From NCBI GenBank assembly GCA_963576565.1, contig OY755042.1, forward strand, positions 14,979,272 to 15,043,271: 64,000 nt of DNA, read 5' to 3'. Positions 34,203 to 46,836 of this stretch are shown here, one piece after another (within the stretch, counting starts at the first letter, position 1; the number at the start of each line of letters is the position of its first letter). Source of the DNA: Aspidapion aeneum. Lineage: Eukaryota > Arthropoda > Insecta > Coleoptera > Brentidae. The notes under the pieces were generated by a model. The model did no database searches. It was not told the DNA's origin and saw only the letters and a program-made list of their open reading frames with translations. The translations under genes were made by a program, and so were the position numbers.

Positions 34203-35112
34203 ACTTTATTTGTTTAATTTATTATATTTAATATATTTAGATGTTCATCTCTTTCTCGGTCTGCCGTTTTTTCTCTGCTACACGGGCTTGAACGATTTGT
34301 TTGTTAGTCTTTCATTCGCTAAGGATTCTTTACAAGTATTAAAAACAATGCGTTAGCTATTTGTACTCACATAATTTTGTAGACTTATCTTATACGAGCT
34401 CTATTTATGCAAAGAAGTTCCTTTCACCAATAAATCATAAGATGGACTAAATAAGAACGAGCCAAAACTGAAATATCATGGCTGATCGTTATCTAACACC
34501 TGCATTTTTTAGTACATACACATATTAATAAAACACATTGTCTCATTAAAGTAAAATTTTGAATATTTTTGATTCATTTTGAATGCTAGTTTGTTAAAAG
34601 CTCCAGAACAGATTAGTAAAACCAATATTATATTAATTACATGTCACCAAATAGTTGTGGGTTTACTTGCATGACCTTGAAATTACACTATAAATAATTA
34701 ATGTAACCCTGTAAAAAACTAGGTGTAAATGGGACATGAAAAACAATGCTATTTTAAACTATATTACCATTAAAAAATTTGCATAAAAAATAAGTTTACT
34801 CTTCAAATTTTAGCTTAAAGCATAGATAGGTACAATAAAACCACTGCTACACACTAAGCAATGGTAAAACCTATGGAAAATATAGAGTAATAGATAATAG
34901 TTATACAAAAAAATCTGTACCTTCAAGCAAAACGCATAAATAAATATAATAATATAAAACATGAATATTACAAGAAAGCAAAAGCAAATATTAATCTAGT
35001 CGAGTAAAAAAAACCAGAAAACGAAACTTTCGGAATACCTTTTTGCTGTAAGAGACAGAAATGCATTTCGCGCTGTCTCTTTATTTAACGTAATTTCAAA
35101 CAAAGTAAATAT
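33661..35112. other. AT-rich DNA with a (TC)n microsatellite
   Basis: A (tc)n tract of about 35 bp lies at 34165-34199. The 33709-33939 frame has no known domain. Otherwise nothing was recognised. Confidence 0.5.
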
Positions 35113-35115
35113 TAA

Positions 35116-36220
35116 GGGCCGGTTTCTCATTAGCAAGTCACCTAGCAGTTAATTATAACTCGAGTGTAAACGTTTCGGCAACTCGGGTTAGCTCGAGCTC
35201 TTGGTGTAACCTTGAGTTAAATTAACCCACCGTTAAGAAGGTAGGTTAGCGATTTGACCCTTGGTATAACCAATATAACGAAGGCACGTATACTTTATAA
35301 TAATCTTTGAAATTAGAAGTTTTCGAGGGACTGAGCGATGTGGACGAAGACTTTTGTAACTTTGGTAAATACCAAAGAAGGTCCCAAATAATTCGACAAA
35401 GATTTAATCCTATCCAATTGTTTGAGGAAAAATACTTTTTTACAAGACTTAGATTAAGCAAAGAGACTGTCCATTCTCGAACAAAGTCCTGGAGCACCCC
35501 CAGAACATTTTTAAGATTCTGAGATGTTGATTTATTTTTGAAGCTATTTTAAAACATTAGATTTTGCACACAAAACAACAGACTGGAAATTAGATTTTGC
35601 ACAAAGAGCAATCGTGTAATGAACAAATAGGTTGGAAAATGACTCTGCACAGAACAAGACAGTTTGATGAATACAATTAATACAATACCTACAATTTATT
35701 GGATTGAGCCGACGGCAAGATCCACAAGTTCAAGGAGTATGCAGAGAGGTTTTCTACCTCATTATTCATTGGTATTTTTTCTCGAAGCTGCAAATAGGTA
35801 CTTAACTCTCGGATTCTAGGAAGTTTTTACCTCAACTCTCTGCCTTTTTCGTAACTACACCACACACTGAGACCGAAACCAAAAATTTAGGTAGGTATTG
35901 AAATGCTTAATGCTTCTGTAATTCAATGAGATCGCGTCTCTCCTGAGACGTCCACCCAAGTTTCAAGGTAGGTATTGAAAAAAAAAATAGAACCGAAAAA
36001 AAACTTTGTGGTTATGAAACATTTGCCATCATGTGACTGCTTTCGACCAATCAAAATTATGATAAAAGTGGCAACAAAGTAAACAGTGCTACCAACGCAG
36101 GGTATGTTAACTTCACCCACAGTAGCTGCTGGAGAAAAATAACCACTAGTCAACCTTAGGTTAAAATTTACATCGGGTTAGTTCACCCCTCAGAGTTACT
36201 CTCAATTGAGAAACCGGCCC
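35116..36220 (+). mobile_element. PIF/Harbinger-type element, internally deleted
   Basis: 1105 bp with inverted ends gggccggtttctcat and ttgagaaaccggccc, flanked on both sides by TAA (35113-35115 and 36221-36223), the 3-bp duplication of this superfamily. Subterminal parts are rich in aactcgagt/gttaacc words that are also partly inverted. It holds a transposase N-terminal fragment (35307-35522) but no DDE catalytic region, so it could move only with help. Confidence 0.88.
35307..35522 (+). pseudogene. Harbinger-type transposase N-terminal fragment
   Basis: The 71-codon frame includes RRSQIIRQRFNPIQLFEEKYF and TRLRLSKETV. This matches the N-terminal pattern R.RT/I..R.NPLE.F.E.EF..RYRLSKETV common in PIF/Harbinger (HARBI1-like) transposases. 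The frame then breaks off and the DDE domain is absent. Its place between Harbinger-type ends supports the call. Confidence 0.78.
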
Positions 36221-36264
36221 TAACAGAGTTAAAAAATTGTTTTAGCCACAATAAATCAATAATA

Positions 36265-36539
36265 GGGACTTATTGCAATAGTGCAGGCAATAATTGTACC
36301 GGGCACTATATTGACAGTTTATCATTATAAGAACAGCTGTCTTCTTTCAAAATGAGCCCTTTGTGTATTATAAGAGCCGGAATTAATAGTGCCGCCACTA
36401 ATAATGGAAAATAAATGACTGGAGTTATAAATTCGACTTTGGTGTGTCAATTTTGAAAGATCAACTGTCAGTTTTCAATGCGAAACTGTCAGAATAGTGC
36501 CCGGCACAATTAGTGCCTGGTTTTATTGCAATAAGTCGC
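36265..36539. mobile_element. TA-flanked MITE, GACTTATTGCAATA family, copy 1
   Basis: 275 bp between two TA dinucleotides (36263-36264 and 36540-36541). Inverted ends extend about 55 bp: gggacttattgcaata ... caggca.taattgt.ccgggcactat...tgacagttt. The core agttataaattcgactttgg and caattttgaaagatcaactg is shared with 46837-47098. TA flanks suggest Tc1/mariner-type mobilisation. Confidence 0.85.
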
Positions 36540-36544
36540 TAATA

Positions 36545-37715
36545 AAACTTGACATTTTTCAGTTTATTGTATAATAACAGGCTTAATAAAAAGGACGTAT
36601 TTGCAATTTTGAAATAAAATTTATATATAGGTATAATACAGCATAATGAGCGATTATTAGATAGTTATAAAAAAAGAACACAAGATTTAACAATTTGCAA
36701 ATGTCTATTATTTATAAAACTAAGGCTTTCTAATGGTATTCATTTAGAATTATTAGATATGGCAATATTAATCATGACTATGAATTTATTCTGCACAAAT
36801 GTCAGTAAAGATGTGCAAAACATTTGGGATTTATTAAATAAAAAATAATATGCAATACTTTGTGAAATCTTCGCCACACTATACATACAGTTAATTATCT
36901 GTAATCTTAAAAAGCTTAAATAGTCTTCTTAAATTGTTAATTTGTACTGCAATGCTGATTACAAGCATATTTATTGTTATCAATAAATTTAAAAATATAT
37001 AACAGAAACGTATAGCTAGGAAACTTTGACAGAAAACTTTTTTCAAATCCCATAATATTCTTTTAATCCCCAAAATTTTCTTTAGTTCAGAACTATCCGT
37101 TCCCGCCTTCCTCACTATTTTGAAAAGTATCTATTTATATCCCGTATGGAAAGCATACAAAATAAGTTGTAAACCCGTAAAAACTTAAAATATTTTTACC
37201 AGATTTTATTTGGGATTTATTCAAAGGAAATGACAAAATTTAGGAAATAAATAGAATTAGGAAGTAGCATACATTTTAGGTATGTGTTAAAAAGTTGACT
37301 TTTTAAATCTTGTTAAAATAAAGTCACAATTATTCAATACAAGTATCTATTAAACAATTAATAAGGCTTTCTTTTTCTTTAAACAAAATGTTTGTAAAAA
37401 ATTTAAACAGTAAACAGTTTTTTATTTTTCTACATAATTGTTTTTTTTTTAAAGTTCAATATATCAATTAAGTACAAAAAGTTATTATTGCTTATTAAAA
37501 ATGTTGAAAAAAGTCGCGTCTGTATCTAATAATTAAAAAAAAACATAAATAGTAAAAAAAGTAAATAATATATTTTCACTATTTTAAGAAAAACATACAT
37601 TATTATTAACGTCCAAAATTTTAAAGAAAAATATGTTTTTCATTTTCAAAAATCGCCAGTTAAATCTCAATGGTATATGAAATATTTGACTAGCAGACAA
37701 ATATTTTTATGCACT
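36545..37715. other. AT-rich DNA, no gene seen
   Basis: A 74-codon minus-strand frame at 37115-36891 has no known domain. Nothing else was recognised. Confidence 0.45.
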
Positions 37716-37719
37716 TTAA

Positions 37720-38061
37720 GGACTAAAGTGGTTTATTTAGTCCGTAGTTTTAGAAACTAGTGACATTTTTACGCACTAGGGATTAAAAACTTACTTGTCA
37801 AGACATACCTAATTTGGAGTTAAATATCAACCCTAACTATGAAAGACTGTCATTCACTGGATGACATTTTATATCCAGAGTATTGTTAAATAGCGTTCCA
37901 TTATTTTTCTTTTAACTAATTTTTCCTATACTAAAATATATTAAATAATATATAAACCACGTAACTAAAGTTCCTTTTAATCCCTCAGCGAATTGTAGCC
38001 GTCCCTTTGGTCGGTTTACAAACTTTTCGCTTCGGGAATAAAAGTATCACTTTAGTCCGTA
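37720..38061. mobile_element. Imperfect inverted-repeat element, GGACTAAAGTG ends
   Basis: ggactaaagtggtttatttag with, further in, cgcactagggattaaaa, reappears inverted as ttttaatccctcagcg and aagtatcactttagtccg. The arms are about 80 bp and diverged. No flanking duplication identified. Confidence 0.5.
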
Positions 38062-38753
38062 GGTTTATAATTATTTACTATTTCGATTGCATCTTTATAC
38101 GAATTTTCTTTTATGTGTCACTGTTGCAGAAATGTAGATATTTACTTTTATTAAAAGTGTTTTTACCGGTTTCAGTGATTGCCACTTGACGTTACTATGC
38201 AAGTACTCGGTAACACATGGCAAATATAATAATTAATAAATTAAATAGCGATTAAGAGCAACTGTTTTTGACAGCGATCCAAGCCATTGATTCCATTGGA
38301 TTCGCCAAGGTTGCATGGCTATAAAATTATATATTGCTTCACATATAGCACTAACTGTAAAATTCTAATAGTAAGTATAAAGTGCACTTGCATTAGTTCA
38401 ATTTAAACATCCATATCGAATCCGTTTGGTATAGCGGTATTTTTCATTTAACAATAAATTTCGGCGACTTTAATAAGACATTCACAATTAAATACGTAGA
38501 AAAAGCTACTCTAACTGCTACTAGATTTTGTTAGTCATTTGAAATAATTTATATAGGCCCAAAACTTATTAGATGATTGTCGTGGGTAACAACCGTATCG
38601 TTTCAAGATATTTTAATTAAATTTTAAAACTTTTAAAGAGATAGAATAAAACTTAATTAAGCCACAGCTTATAAAATTTACACGTTTTTATTTATTTCAT
38701 TTATTTTTATTCCAAATTTTTTTTTGTGTGTAAAAACCGGTATTTAGGTTTTT

Positions 38754-38937
38754 TACCCAACTACAGCACGGCGAAGAGAGGGTAATGTGTGTCACGCTAG
38801 AGGCTAAACGGCTAAACCGATTTTGACAAAAAAGGTGCTGGAATCAACATGGCGGTTTTCAGACGCCATTTTGTCACATGATACCTAACTGCTTAATTTA
38901 CTTATAACTACTAGTCGCAGTTGGGTACAAAATTACC
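38754..38937. mobile_element. MITE with TACCCAACT ends
   Basis: 184 bp, tacccaactacagcacggcg to ctagtcgcagttgggta, inverted at both ends. The left half carries gtgtcacgctagaggctaaacggctaaaccgattttgac, the reverse complement of the tail of the 22259-22925 element, so the two share an end. Confidence 0.7.
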
Positions 38938-39063
38938 CAATAACCTGATTTATGAAAATACAAAACTGTATAATTTCGTAAGTGCGCTTTGGGAATCAAA
39001 ACTAAAAGTTGAAGCATGTCGTACATTATAGGTATACCTATCAATTTTCTACTCAACTGCGAA

Positions 39064-41321
39064 TACCCAACTAACATTTATAGTAACGGCCACACGCTCC
39101 AAAGACATTGCTACTATCTTATGGTAGAAATGTGGTGATCGCAGCAAAAATTCGGCACTTTTTCGTTTTGTCTACTATCTAGTATAACGAAAAAGTAGAA
39201 CTTTCGTAAAAACGACCCTCTAAACTACTTCTTAGGATTGTTACTTGATGGTCTATTCTGATAGGCTTCCCTACCACGATAGGACGTTGCTAAAGTTTTA
39301 CTTCCTTTTTAGTCGTTATTTAGAAGTCGCCGTGACTCTTGTATGTTACTTAATTACCACTAGAAAGTTAAGCTTTATTTAAGTCGCAAACAAGTGTATC
39401 CGACAACTACATTATAACTTTAATTTTTACATCGTGAAAACCGTAAATACTTTGGACTTTTTTTTAGTGTCGATCTTTTAAAGTAGAGACTACCTCCTGT
39501 TTCTACTTTGCAAATGTAGACTTTTTGCAGTCGCATCTTAGTCGCGCTCATTCTTAATCCTACTTTTGTGGCTCCTTTTATAAATAAGAAGTAGTTTTTC
39601 ATGGATTTCCAACCGATCAGAAATGTTCAACATCTACTTTTTTTAGTTAACGCAATAAAAATTAAAAATTGGGATAAAAATAAAAAAACATAGAAAAAAG
39701 TGTTCAAATCGGTCTTTTTGCCCCCACAGCATTTATTTTTAGGTAGACCATTTTTGCAATGAAGCATCATCAGAAACATAATATACCACTTTTGTATTTT
39801 CTTTCTTTTTATCCTAATTGAAATACAACTTCACCTGGATACCATCCAACATTTAACAAATATTTCTTGATAATATATGGTATGGAAAATAGGACAAATA
39901 ATAACAAAACACAAACTTAAAACAGTGCAATATTGCAAGGTTTAAACCATAAATAGCAATTCCAAACCAGGGGTACAAGTGGTGAAATTAAAGAACGTAA
40001 AATCATAAAACAAAAGTTTTCTGTGCCTCCGCCGTGACTGGACCCAGGAACCTTTGGATATGTACACCAATTAATAAGGCGTTGGCGTACACAGGCAAAG
40101 GTTAAATTTATAAAAACATAAGTTGATTTTATGTATATGACTGCGTTCTTTTAGCTCGTTGATTACACAAAATAGGACCTTATAGTAAAATAAATCACAA
40201 TATTTATTTTGGTTCCTAATACAATACTTGTATAAGTTATCGTAATACAATACTTGCATTGGTTTTTGTAAAATATTCTCCCCGGTAAGTGGCGCCCCCG
40301 AAAGTTTAAAATGTAAACTAAAATGTGTAAACAAACCTGTAATAAGAGGCAATAATACAGATTTATAGTTTACGACTACGAGACGCATTTTCATCATTCA
40401 CATCAACAAAAACTGACAAATTAACAAAACCACGATCCTACAGAACACAGAATACCGCTAGAAACCAGCATTAGGCATTGTTGTTGACAAAAATGCCAAT
40501 TGGCCTCACCCCAATAACTTACGGGTAGTGATATTGCTTATCGCGTCGTCCCTAGAACTGTGAAGGTGTTTTTATAGTGGCGGAAGCTAGGAATTAATAC
40601 GTTGCCGCAACGGAAGAGCAGAAATTCGAGTGTCCTATCTAAAACTAAAAGGGAATACTACCAAAAAAGTGGTTCGTATTACGTTGCCGCAACTTAGTCT
40701 CACTTTCAAGTTACTCTTTCGACTATTAGGAAATATTGTTTGGGACTTCATGTTTTTTTTTGTAAGTAGAAACTTTAATATTTAACTTTAAACATAACCT
40801 CAAAAACTACAACAAAAAAATTCCATCAGATACCAGAAAACGATTCAATTTTAATTGCGCGTCGGTTTTTGCAATAAATATGATGCATGTTTCACATAAA
40901 AATTTGCGTCGCAGTTGAATATTGATCCTCTCCTGGAAAATTTTCTCACTTTTAAATAACATATTACATATTATAGCTGTAACCAAACTAAAACACTTAG
41001 CCAGTTTGTTTACTGTAGTGGTCACCATATTATGTGATAATATTATTTGCAACTACATTGCTACTTTTATGCCATTACGGAAAAAAACAGACTCTACGAT
41101 GTAGTAGATATTTCGCGGTGACGTAGTAGTGTAGTCGTTACTATAGTGACTTTAAACACGTGACTAATTAGTAATAACTGCAAATTGGTTCCCCACTTAG
41201 GGAATTATGACGTCGCTAAATGGTATACTGAGTCGTAGCGTTAGTACGTTGCGGTTACTTCTAAGAACTTCTTACTGGTAAAAGTGTCGTCGCGAAAACT
41301 TTAAGTGTTAGTTGGGTAGTA
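39064..41321. other. Unassigned 2.3-kb stretch between inverted TACCCAACTAACA words
   Basis: tacccaactaacattta (39064) and aagtgttagttgggta (about 41303-41318) are inverted and would fit terminal repeats of one 2.25-kb element, but similarity stops after about 14 bp and no flanking duplication is seen. Short frames inside (40397-40071 and 41052-40807, both minus) have no recognisable domain. attacgttgccgcaac is repeated at about 40597 and 40679. Confidence 0.35.
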
Positions 41322-41404
41322 CTTACAAGTAAAATTAGCTGTTGGGTGTTTTTTTTATTAATTTTTTTTTTACTTAAAAATTAGTTGTTATTATGTTAAA
41401 ATAA

Positions 41405-41791
41405 ATGGATCCATGACGGATCTGAGACCTTCCGAGCCCATCAGCACACTTCAAGTGAACTCCACGCTAAATCCGCTTTGAAAACAGTGTTTTCAAAATA
41501 TTTCAGAAGCGAAACATCATACAAAGTTTTTGGTAATAACACAAATTATTGAAAAAAATTCGTTTTTCTTTATTCCAGAAATCGCATATTGATCAACTTT
41601 TTAACGGAGCATCGTATCAATATGCTGTTTATAGTAAAACATATTTTTTTCAATAATTTGTGTTATAACCGAACGCTTTCAGGAGTTTTAGTTTTGAATA
41701 TATTTACAAAAAAACTGTTGTCCAGGCTTATATAGCGTGCATTTCACTTGTGCCAATTCGCAAGGAACGTATCACATCCGTCATTGATCCA
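41405..41791. mobile_element. Foldback element, arms about 160 bp
   Basis: The outer ends tggatccatgacggatctga and its inverse tcacatccgtcattgatcca, the mid-arm words, and the inner ends aacacaaattattgaaaaaaat / atttttttcaataatttgtgtt pair across a small core that itself contains gcatattgatc / gtatcaatatgc. Non-coding. No clear flanking duplication. Confidence 0.75.
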
Positions 41792-41929
41792 TTATTTATT
41801 TTTGCATCCAAAACAATAATTTTGCTAGCCATTGCTGCGCCGTCTGAGACGGTAAACAGTAAAACTTAATTATGTACTTGTATTTATTTAAAGTTCTATT
41901 CAAAACATCACCATTTTTATTGTTTTATC

Positions 41930-42730
41930 TTTTCAACTCTTTTTAAAACATATATCGCAGTAGCTCTAAAAAACTGGAAACGTAAACAACTTAGCGACCG
42001 ATTTACCATATACACTCTACAGTTTGCTGACGACCAAGTAATTGTAGTTAATGATTAAGAAGACCAAAATAGGGGATTAACAGTGAACGTGGAAAAGAAA
42101 CAGTACTTATATATTGGAAACGAATCAAGTGAGAACTAAACAAAGGCCAAACAGTCTCTCCATGCAATGAGTATGTATACTTCGGTGTCACATATAATAA
42201 GATAGGAACAGTCTGTAAAAAAAGTGGTGAAAGGAATAGTAAAGCAAAAAAGGTTATTGGATGTCTTAACAGTATTTTATGGAGCAGAGAGATAAAAAAG
42301 AATGTAAAATTTAACATATATAAAACATTGGTGAAAGCACGCTTTTGTATGGAATAGAGACTTGACGCGTAACAGAAAAATACAAAACAAAAGTGAAAAG
42401 TGTGGAAATGGATGCAATAAGAAGATCAATGAGAATATCTAGAACAGATCATATAAAAAATGAGATTATAAAAATAATCACTAAAAGACTAATATGGTAT
42501 GGCCCGGCTATGTCCAACAGACGAACGCCGAAAGATTACCAAAGCAGGTCCTAAAATGGCAACCAATAGGGAGCGGAAAAAGAGGGCACCCTAAACTAGA
42601 ACAGCAACAGTCAATCCAAAGACCAATGAGTCAAAAAAACCTGAGAGAAGATAATTGTCAGGAACGAAGGAGAACGAGAAGAGGCGTCGGACAACGTAGA
42701 AAAACGTTCTAAACCGACATAGTAGTACTA
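41930..42730 (+). pseudogene. RTE-type LINE pol C-terminal part, multiply frameshifted
   Basis: Reads STLFKTYIAVALKNWKRK (end of RT motif B region), TLQFADDQVIVVND with the catalytic FADD at 42023-42034 (motif C), then, in changing frames, GLTVNVEKKQYLYIGNESS, EYVYFGVTY, KAKKVIGCLNSILWS, MDAIRRSMRIS, RLPKQVLKWQP and GVGQRRKTF to a stop at 42710-42712. It is followed by ccgacatagtagtac as in the 17-kb copy, so both belong to one family. This copy is longer at the 5' end but has more frameshifts. Confidence 0.88.
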
Positions 42731-43080
42731 AATGCAATTACTTTGTTTTCAATAATTATAAGTATGAGAAATTGTAGATATCACCAATTTTCCAATCTGA
42801 TATTACTGCAAATCTTAAAAATAATCATTAATGCCAGAAATTTTGAGTATATGTATAACTGAATAAAAATAACGGTCCAAATAACTATTTACTAAACAAA
42901 TTATCAAATAAACTATCAAATAAAATTAATTTTTTCTACTCTCTTGAAATGCACCTGCAATTACCATTAGTAGCAATTTGACAATTATTAACAAAGCTAA
43001 CATCTCTACTTTCTATGCTTCACAGCTTGAAACCGTTCGTTGTGAATAAAAAACAAGACGAAAGCACTCACTCTATTGCG

Positions 43081-43610
43081 CCCACAAATGGTTTTTTCAA
43101 TTACAAAAAATCATTAGTTGCTCAGTGGGTTGAATAAAATAATAAGGTTTGATATTTAAAATTATTGCGTAAAATATAGTTTCCTTCAGTGCACATAAAA
43201 CTTTTAATGAGCAACGCAACAACCAGTAGGAATGGAGATTTTTATGACTTGGGTGTGCGGCATAACCAAATCTGTGCTTGGTTAGTAGATATAATGCAAA
43301 TTTTGGATCGGATATTTCACACTTAATTAAATTTATTCTAATCGGGTAAAAACAAAAAAATTGACGTTATTGAAATCAATAACTTGCCATTTATCGTATG
43401 CTTATCATATCAGCTCTAAAATTTCATAATCATAATATAATTTAATTTCCAAATCTTATAATTTTTCATTTTTTATATTTACTTGTTGCTTGAAGAAATA
43501 AAATAATACCGCTAGTTAATTACAAATTGTTTTTCAACTAAAAAAATCATTAGATGCTTATTGGGTTGATTAAAATAATAAGGTTTGATAATTAAATGAT
43601 TGCGTAATTA
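43081..43610. repeat. Pair of 90-bp direct repeats
   Basis: 43081-43172 and 43520-43610 share aatcattag.tgct.a.tgggttgaataaaataataaggtttgata.tta and gattgcgtaa. They are separated by about 350 bp without a recognised gene. They could be solo ends of an older insertion or a local duplication. Confidence 0.65.
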
Positions 43611-43625
43611 ATAATCATAAGAACA

Positions 43626-43733
43626 TGGGCGCACCCAGGGGGGGACCGCAAGACCAAATTTTTTAAAGCATATTTTTACATGCCCCTAAGGCTCTCGGGC
43701 TCCTCCCAAGACATATTCCTGGGTGCGCCACTG
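43626..43733. mobile_element. Short G/C-run MITE copy
   Basis: Runs tgggcgcacccaggggggg to acatattcctgggtgcgccactg, with the internal AT core mostly deleted. The flanks taagaaca / taacaaaa agree at 6 of 8 positions. Confidence 0.75.
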
Positions 43734-43749
43734 TAACAAAAACATTTTA

Positions 43750-44560
43750 TGTAAAAAAAGCCAAGTGCGCGATAGTGGTATGCCATAAAAAGAATTTGGA
43801 TAAAGGTAAAGCCAAGTCCAACAATACAAATTTCAAAATGAAAAGTTTTCAGTGGTTTGGAAATGTTTTTTTTAACTTTGCTATTCCAGCCAAACTTCTT
43901 TATGTTCAATTTAGCACTGTGTCTGAGAGTCATTTGCAGCCGTAATAGCCAAGTTTAGAAAAACATTTCGAAACTAGTAAGAAACTTTCATTTTGAAATT
44001 TCTGTTGGAGAACTTGGCTTTACCTTTATCTCAATTCTTTTTACGGAATACCACTTTCGCGCTTTTGGCTTTTTTTTACATTAAATGTTTTTGTTATGAT
44101 TTTACTATTTTTTTAAAGGATTTGGATAATATTTAAGGTTTAAAGTAGTAAAATGCGAAATATTGTTCAAAACTTTTGGTCACAATTTTTATCAGTGTGC
44201 CAAATTTTAGCTTTGTAGCATGTCTGGAAATACAGTGGAATTTTGATGATCTATACATGAGTGAGTATGTAAGTGAGTGAGTGAGTGGCAATTTCGACGT
44301 TTTTTGAAATTGCGTAACTACTTTACTACTGGAACTTTATGAACTTCGAGGGATTGTTAACCCTATAAAGATGTGCAACTACGACTGTGCAAAATTTCAG
44401 TTTCGTAGCTCATTCCGAAGTGGAGTTTTAGATAGGTCAAATATGGGCTGAAATGTTTCAAGAAAAGGTGGTACAGCAGTTTCCGCGCGAACTTGGGAGA
44501 TATTTTCTTCAATGCATATAAAGGTTTTTATTAATATGGATATTTTTTGCCTCTATTGTG
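43750..44560 (+). repeat. Complex repeat family F, copy 1
   Basis: A foldback segment (about 43775-44060) pairs ggtaaagccaagt..aacaatacaaatttcaaaatgaaa with tttcattttgaaatttctgttggagaacttggctttacc around gtttggctggaatagc-type sequence. Next come a conserved non-coding block with atttcagtttcgtagctcattccgaagtggagtttt and aaatatgggctgaaatgtttcaagaaaaggtggtacagcag, and a (gtga)n patch at about 44272. It is found again at 45.0-45.9 kb and, inverted, at 51.3-53.1 and 54.06-54.85 kb. No protein was recognised. Confidence 0.7.
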
Positions 44561-45004
44561 TGGTACAGAACTTGACTGATATTACTTTTACTTCGCTGAT
44601 GTAAATTAAGCGTCTTAATTTGGGTTAGTATTTGTATTGTCAAAAGCAAACACCCGCATTTAGTAGATTCTCACTTTTTTAATTATATATGTAAAAGTTT
44701 CACGCATCAATTTATATTTTTGTTGAGTTCAGTTTCGCTTTACTTTACAAGATGTAAAATAACTTGTAAAACAAAAAATCTAAACATATTTTCAAAATAT
44801 TTAATAACATTAGTATTTATCAAAAATTATTGTAACCAAAATTTTTGTCAATGCTTTAGTTTTTAAGATATTTATTAAATTGAAACCAAACTTATTTTCT
44901 GACGTCGTAAAAGCTTTAAAATCAACCAGCGAAACCACTGATTTTAATAAAGAGCTCTAATTTAAGATATTTTTAAAAAGTCCATAACAAACTCGTATTC
45001 CGTA

Positions 45005-45930
45005 AAAATAATTGAGATAAAAGTATAGCTAAGTTTTCCAATAAAAATTTCAAGGAAAAGGCTTTTACCAGTTTGGAAAAGTTTTGTTAACATTGCTATT
45101 ACAGCCAAACTTGTTGTTCAATTAAGCACTGCGCTTAGTCAATTTGTAGCCGTAATAGCCAAGTTTAAGAAAACTACTAAAAATATTTAGAGGTTTATTG
45201 TTGGTTTGGATTTTCTTTTTAAGGACGTGTCTCTAATTTCTGTAAGTTTGCCAAATCCCAGCTTTGCATAATTTCTGTAAGCGGGCAATAATACTCTTAC
45301 ATAACTTTACATGTACAGGGGAGGGAAGTAAATAAAAGTTTGGATGTTTTTAAATTTTTTCCTATAGTTTTGTCATAGTAACTATCAGTCTGCCAATGAG
45401 CCCTCTAGGATTTCGGAAAGTAGGCAATGTCAGTTTTACATAAATTTACATGTAGGTATAGGGAAGGGAAGCAAATTAAAATTTTGGGATTTTTTCTATA
45501 GTATGACATAGTTTTGATCAATATGCCAAAACCCACCCTGTAGCGTTTCTGGAAGTGGGCAATATTAATTTTACATGACTTACATGTATTTCATAACTTT
45601 AAGTTTATTGGGGAGGGTTGTAAATGAAAATTTTGGGGTTTTTTTCAAGGGTTTGCTCATAATTTCTATAAGTCTGCCAAATTTCAGATTTGTAGCATGT
45701 CAGAAAGATCTGTACATGAGTGACGCAAATTTGACGTTTTTTAAAGTTCCATAACTTCTTTGCTGCTTTATGGAAGTCCATGAAACTTGAAGCGATTGTT
45801 AACTCTATCAAGGTCTATTCTTCTGAGCAAAGCTTGAGTTTCGTAGCTCATTCCGAAGTAGAATTATAGATAGGTCAAATATGGGCTGAAATGTTTAAGA
45901 AAAGGTGCTACAGCAGTTTGCGCGAACTTG
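45005..45930 (+). repeat. Complex repeat family F, copy 2 with tandem units
   Basis: Starts with half of the foldback segment (attgagataaaagtatagctaag ... cgtaatagccaagtttaa). It continues with about four diverged units of 120-130 bp (ctgccaa... gtttctggaagtgggcaat.ttacat.actttacatgta...ggggaggg.a..taaa..ttttgg...ttttttc.atag..ttg), then the cgtagctcattccgaagtagaa / gggctgaaatgttta block. No protein was recognised. Confidence 0.7.
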
Positions 45931-46834
45931 AAGGGGCACTGCTGATATTTGAAGAAATGCAATGTGCAGCAATCAAATTTTTGATTCAATTATTTTTTGC
46001 AGCAATGCATTATATTTGAAAATGTGTTAGACCCATCGAGTCCCGTTTATTTAGGTAATTTACATACTAGCTGCTAAGGGGGTCTATTTTGATAGAAAAA
46101 ATGATGTGCTAATATTTATATTTTATTATGTTTTATCTTTAAAATAAAATATCTTTAAATTTAATGTCTTAAAATTAATTTGAGTCTGCTGAAAACCCAC
46201 GTTGCCATGCAACGCAGTCGAACGAACCGTTCTCGACACTTCTTTGTACAATTACTTTCACTGTGGGTGGGGTATATTGTTGTTCTTTAAAAGAAACATA
46301 TGGTTAAATAAACTATGACTATGCCGCTTAATCTAGTCCATTTTTGAAAAAAGATATACCGAGTTCGCTTTATTTTAGAAAACTTTAATTTATTCATTAT
46401 CCTAATTCTTATTTATTAATAGGAGCGGCTTAAATTTTCGTAGATTTACATAGAGGAAATTTTTTTATGGTAAAAAGGTCGTTACGTGGGAAGTGCAAAA
46501 TATTTATTTTCAATGGACATTCATGTCAAGATGAATGTGATTTAATATAATTCTTAAGGATTTTGGTTATATCAAGGTCTTAGGAAGAATTCTTACTCAT
46601 GGGAAAGTGGTTAGGTGGTTTTGCGCAATTCTCTATTATTTAGAAAATGACGTCTCCGTTCTATAAAAAAAACTGAAAAATACTTGCGGTTTGGTGAGGT
46701 TTGTTGTTTGATCATCATAATAAAACCTAACATAGAGAAGTATATTATAAACTTTGTCTAGGATCAATGTCAGTTACACAGTTGCACCGCGTCATACTTT
46801 ATGCAATTCTTTGGATTTTGAAAGACAAAGCCAT
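45931..46834. other. AT-rich DNA, no gene seen
   Basis: No domain or clear repeat was recognised on either strand. Confidence 0.45.
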
Positions 46835-46836
46835 TA

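Noticed and set aside
42048..42317. 89-codon minus-strand open frame
   Set aside because: Antisense shadow of the second RTE copy, matching the 17309-17974 shadow.
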